Assembly: GCA_031255355.1 (NCBI GenBank) | Contig: JAIRSR010000077.1 | Coordinates: 1 to 24,930 of the forward strand | Source of the DNA: Clostridiales bacterium | Lineage (GTDB): Bacteria; Bacillota; Clostridia; Monoglobales; Firm-18 | Length of the DNA stretch: 24,930 nt | Direction of reading: 5' to 3' | Part shown: positions 23,369 through 24,930 of the stretch, one piece after another | How positions within the stretch are numbered: position 1 is the stretch's first letter | Layout of the letters: the number at the start of each line of letters is the position of its first letter | Program-made: the position numbers and the translations under genes | The notes under the pieces: model-generated | Databases searched by the model: none | What the model was told of the DNA's origin: nothing | Seen by the model: only the letters and a program-made list of their open reading frames with translations

Positions 23369-24256
23369 TTATACAGTATCCTTATCTGTGTTGCGGTATG
23401 CGGACGGCGTACAGCCGCGCTCTTTTTTGAACGCCCGCGCGAAACTTTGCGGGGAGTCAAAGCCCAGAACCGCGGCGATTTCCCGCACCGTATGCTTTCC
23501 CTCGCGCAGCAGCGCAGCCGCTTCCTCCGCTTTTTTCGCGCGGATATAGCCTTGCAGTGTCACGCCAACCTTTGCTTTGAACATATGGGATAAATAATTT
23601 TCGGTAAATGAAAGGGCGTTCGCGATTTCCCGCACACTTTTGACGGCGCGGATATTCGCGTCCACGTACTGCAAAACGCCGTACGCCGTCGCGCCGCTGC
23701 GCGGGCAACCGTCCGGCATCGGCAACGGCGCGGCTGACCCGCCGCGAAACCCACGGGCAACAAGAATCAAGATCTGCCGCACGGACAGCGCGATCATTTG
23801 GTCGCGGTACGGATTTTCCGCGAAAAATTCCCGCACCAACCCGCCGAACAGGTACCGCAAATCCTCCCGCGCCTGAAAAACGCGCGGCGGCGGCGCGGCG
23901 TAAAACGCGGGCAAATCGTCCTCCCCGCCGTCAGACGCGCCGCGAAACTCAAAACCTACACAAATGTACCGCATATTCCGCGCCCGCCCCGCCGTGATTC
24001 TGTGGGTCTGCCCCCGCGCCGTCACGTGAACGTCGCCCTGCCGCACCGCGATTGCCGCGCCGTCGGTGTAAAACGTCCCCTCGCCCGAAACGATATAACT
24101 GATTTCATGGCACACCTGCCGGTGCGCCGGCACCTCCGCGCCCGCCGCGAGCATCAGTTCGCATATTTGAAATAAATCAATACGGTCATAAGTCTGACGC
24201 GTATCAAAAAACTCCCGGTTGTACTCGAACAGTCTGCCGTACTTGTCCAACGTCAT
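23369..24256 (-). CDS. AraC-family transcriptional regulator
   Basis: A 295-residue regulator. The N-terminal cupin-like sensor domain (about 30-105) includes CHEISYIVSGEGTFYTDG and QGDVHVTARGQTHRI, typical of sugar-binding AraC proteins. The C-terminal DNA-binding domain (about 190-290) holds two helix-turn-helix motifs, around 205-226 (SVREIANALSFTENYLSHMF) and 255-280 (TVREIAAVLGFDSPQSFARAF). The start is ATG at 24256 with GGGGGAG upstream. An in-frame upstream extension to 24331 would run through the -10 and -35 boxes and is rejected. Its position before the oxidoreductase and transporter units suggests it controls them in response to a sugar ligand, which is inference. Confidence 0.93.
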   Translation of the reverse strand: MTLDKYGRLFEYNREFFDTRQTYDRIDLFQICELMLAAGAEVPAHRQVCHEISYIVSGEGTFYTDGAAIAVRQGDVHVTARGQTHRITAGRARNMRYICVGFEFRGASDGGEDDLPAFYAAPPPRVFQAREDLRYLFGGLVREFFAENPYRDQMIALSVRQILILVARGFRGGSAAPLPMPDGCPRSGATAYGVLQYVDANIRAVKSVREIANALSFTENYLSHMFKAKVGVTLQGYIRAKKAEEAAALLREGKHTVREIAAVLGFDSPQSFARAFKKERGCTPSAYRNTDKDTV

Positions 24257-24301
24257 ACATACTCCCCCATGTTTATAATTCAGACGGGCTCTGATAAAAA
24301 A

Positions 24302-24331
24302 ATTATACCGCATTGAAATCGATTTTGTCAA
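24302..24331 (-). promoter_or_regulatory. Consensus promoter of the AraC-family regulator
   Basis: On the minus strand TTGACA (24331-24326) and TATAAT (24307-24302) match the sigma-A consensus perfectly with an 18-base spacer. The expected transcription start is about 38 bases before the regulator ATG. The 10-bp palindrome AAATCGATTT (24316-24325) fills the spacer and could be an operator. Confidence 0.85.
24316..24325. promoter_or_regulatory. Palindrome in promoter spacer, possible operator
   Basis: AAATCGATTT is a perfect palindrome located between the -35 and -10 boxes of the regulator promoter. The wider sequence (24314-24327) loosely resembles a CcpA cre site around a central CG but has about three mismatches to the consensus. 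A bound protein here would block the promoter. The identity of such a protein is unknown. Confidence 0.3.
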
Positions 24332-24357
24332 TACACACGCGGAAGATGTGCGGCATA

Positions 24358-24366
24358 TGCTACACT
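24358..24366 (+). promoter_or_regulatory. Possible extended -10 promoter for the plus-strand gene
   Basis: TGCTACACT resembles an extended -10 element (TGnTATAAT) with 4 of 6 core matches and no clear -35 at 17 bases. It lies about 55 bases before the ATG at 24422. The support is weak and rests on position. Confidence 0.3.
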
Positions 24367-24421
24367 AACGGTACATTTGTAACACAAAAATACAAAAAAA
24401 TACAATAGGAGGCATATCTGA

Positions 24422-24930
24422 ATGAATACAATCTCTTTACAAGCGGAACGCGCCGTCGGCGGCATTGCGGAAGCGGGCGCGAACGTCGTTTGGGACGCGG
24501 TTTTAAGCGAATCGGGCGGTATCGGCTACGACGCGGATACAGGCGTCGTCACACTGCAAGAACCGGGCAGGTATGAATTTCATTGGTGGGTCGCGACGCA
24601 AGCCGCGAACGCCGCGAACGGAATCGTTTTCACGCTGACGTCCTCGCAAGGGGATACCGTGATAGGCAATTCCCCCGCAAAAACAGGAGAAGTCACCGGG
24701 ACGGCGGTGCTTGAAATCCCCTCCGCGCCTGTTTCCGTAACGCTGAAAAATGAGAGCGGCGGCGCGGTGTTCTACTCCGCCGTCGTCCCCGCAAAGGCCG
24801 CGCTAACCGTCGTCGGCGATACAGCGGCGGTTCCGTCCTACGGCGCGTTTCGCCACGATCCGTCGGAGGGCGGGGGATATATTGAGGAAAATACCAACAT
24901 CATTTTCAATCAAGTCATCGGCGAATACGC
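24422..24930 (+). CDS. Partial CDS, protein with TNF/C1q-like (BclA-type) beta domain
   Basis: An open frame starts at ATG 24422 and runs without a stop codon to the window edge (169 codons). AGGAGG lies 9 bases upstream (24407-24412), which supports the start. Residues about 20-135 (VVWDAVLSESGGIGYD, GRYEFHWWVAT, and later AVLEIPSAPVSVTLKNESGG) resemble the jelly-roll TNF/C1q-like domains of BclA-type spore-surface or collagen-like proteins. A second similar unit may begin near residue 138 (SYGAFRHDPSEGGG, then NIIFNQVIGEY). No signal peptide is seen. This is the only convincing plus-strand gene and is divergent from the regulator, so it may not belong to the sugar locus. Confidence 0.75.
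   Translation, partial: MNTISLQAERAVGGIAEAGANVVWDAVLSESGGIGYDADTGVVTLQEPGRYEFHWWVATQAANAANGIVFTLTSSQGDTVIGNSPAKTGEVTGTAVLEIPSAPVSVTLKNESGGAVFYSAVVPAKAALTVVGDTAAVPSYGAFRHDPSEGGGYIEENTNIIFNQVIGEY

Noticed and set aside
24314..24327. CcpA cre site
   Set aside because: About three mismatches to the consensus remain in either orientation; only the palindrome itself is reported.
24257..24331. Longer version of the AraC-family regulator starting at 24331
   Set aside because: The extra codons run through the -10 and -35 boxes of a perfect promoter, and a good ribosome binding site precedes the ATG at 24256.

Overview
The window looks like chromosomal DNA from a GC-rich, Gram-positive-type member of the Bacillota, probably class Clostridia. 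The reasons are GGAGG-type ribosome binding sites before almost every gene, consensus TTGACA/TATAAT promoters, a lipoprotein-type ABC sugar-binding protein and three proteins with S-layer-homology (SLH) modules. I cannot name a genus. No rRNA, tRNA, CRISPR array, insertion sequence or prophage gene was seen.

Nearly everything reads on the minus strand, so the layout is best followed from high to low coordinates. A 165-bp divergent region (24257-24421) separates an AraC-family regulator (24256-23369, minus) from an incomplete plus-strand gene with a TNF/C1q-like beta domain (24422 to the window edge). Below the regulator are two translationally coupled Gfo/Idh/MocA oxidoreductases (23275-22205 and 22208-21375), followed by a strong GC hairpin at 21286-21309.

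Next comes what appears to be one long operon of 12 genes over about 21 kb (21167 down to 160), with gaps of at most about 38 bp and several overlaps. Its order is: CUT1-type sugar ABC transporter (lipoprotein binding protein, MalF-like and MalG-like permeases, no ATPase gene); a secreted protein with two copies of an unrecognised domain of about 250 residues; a secreted clan GH-A-like glycosidase; a secreted protein with a CBM-like domain; an SLH-anchored protein with a third copy of the unrecognised domain; a second, SLH-anchored GH-A-like glycosidase; a large protein with N-terminal SLH modules; a cytoplasmic GH36 alpha-galactosidase; a zinc-type (MDR) dehydrogenase lacking the usual catalytic Cys; and a xylose-isomerase-like TIM-barrel protein. 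At the left edge a separate consensus promoter drives a gene of which only the first 24 codons are visible.

Read together, this is a Gram-positive polysaccharide-utilisation locus. Secreted and wall-anchored enzymes and binding proteins would attack a plant-type glycan outside the cell. The ABC transporter would import oligosaccharides. GH36 would remove alpha-galactosyl residues inside. The oxidoreductases and the isomerase-like protein would process the released or unusual sugars. The AraC protein is the likely regulator. The substrate itself is inferred only from the GH36 enzyme.

The most novel items are the triplicated secreted domain, the pair of unassigned GH-A-like enzymes, and a 12-bp tandem array that both builds an arginine-rich signal-peptide start and repeats the stop codon of the preceding gene.
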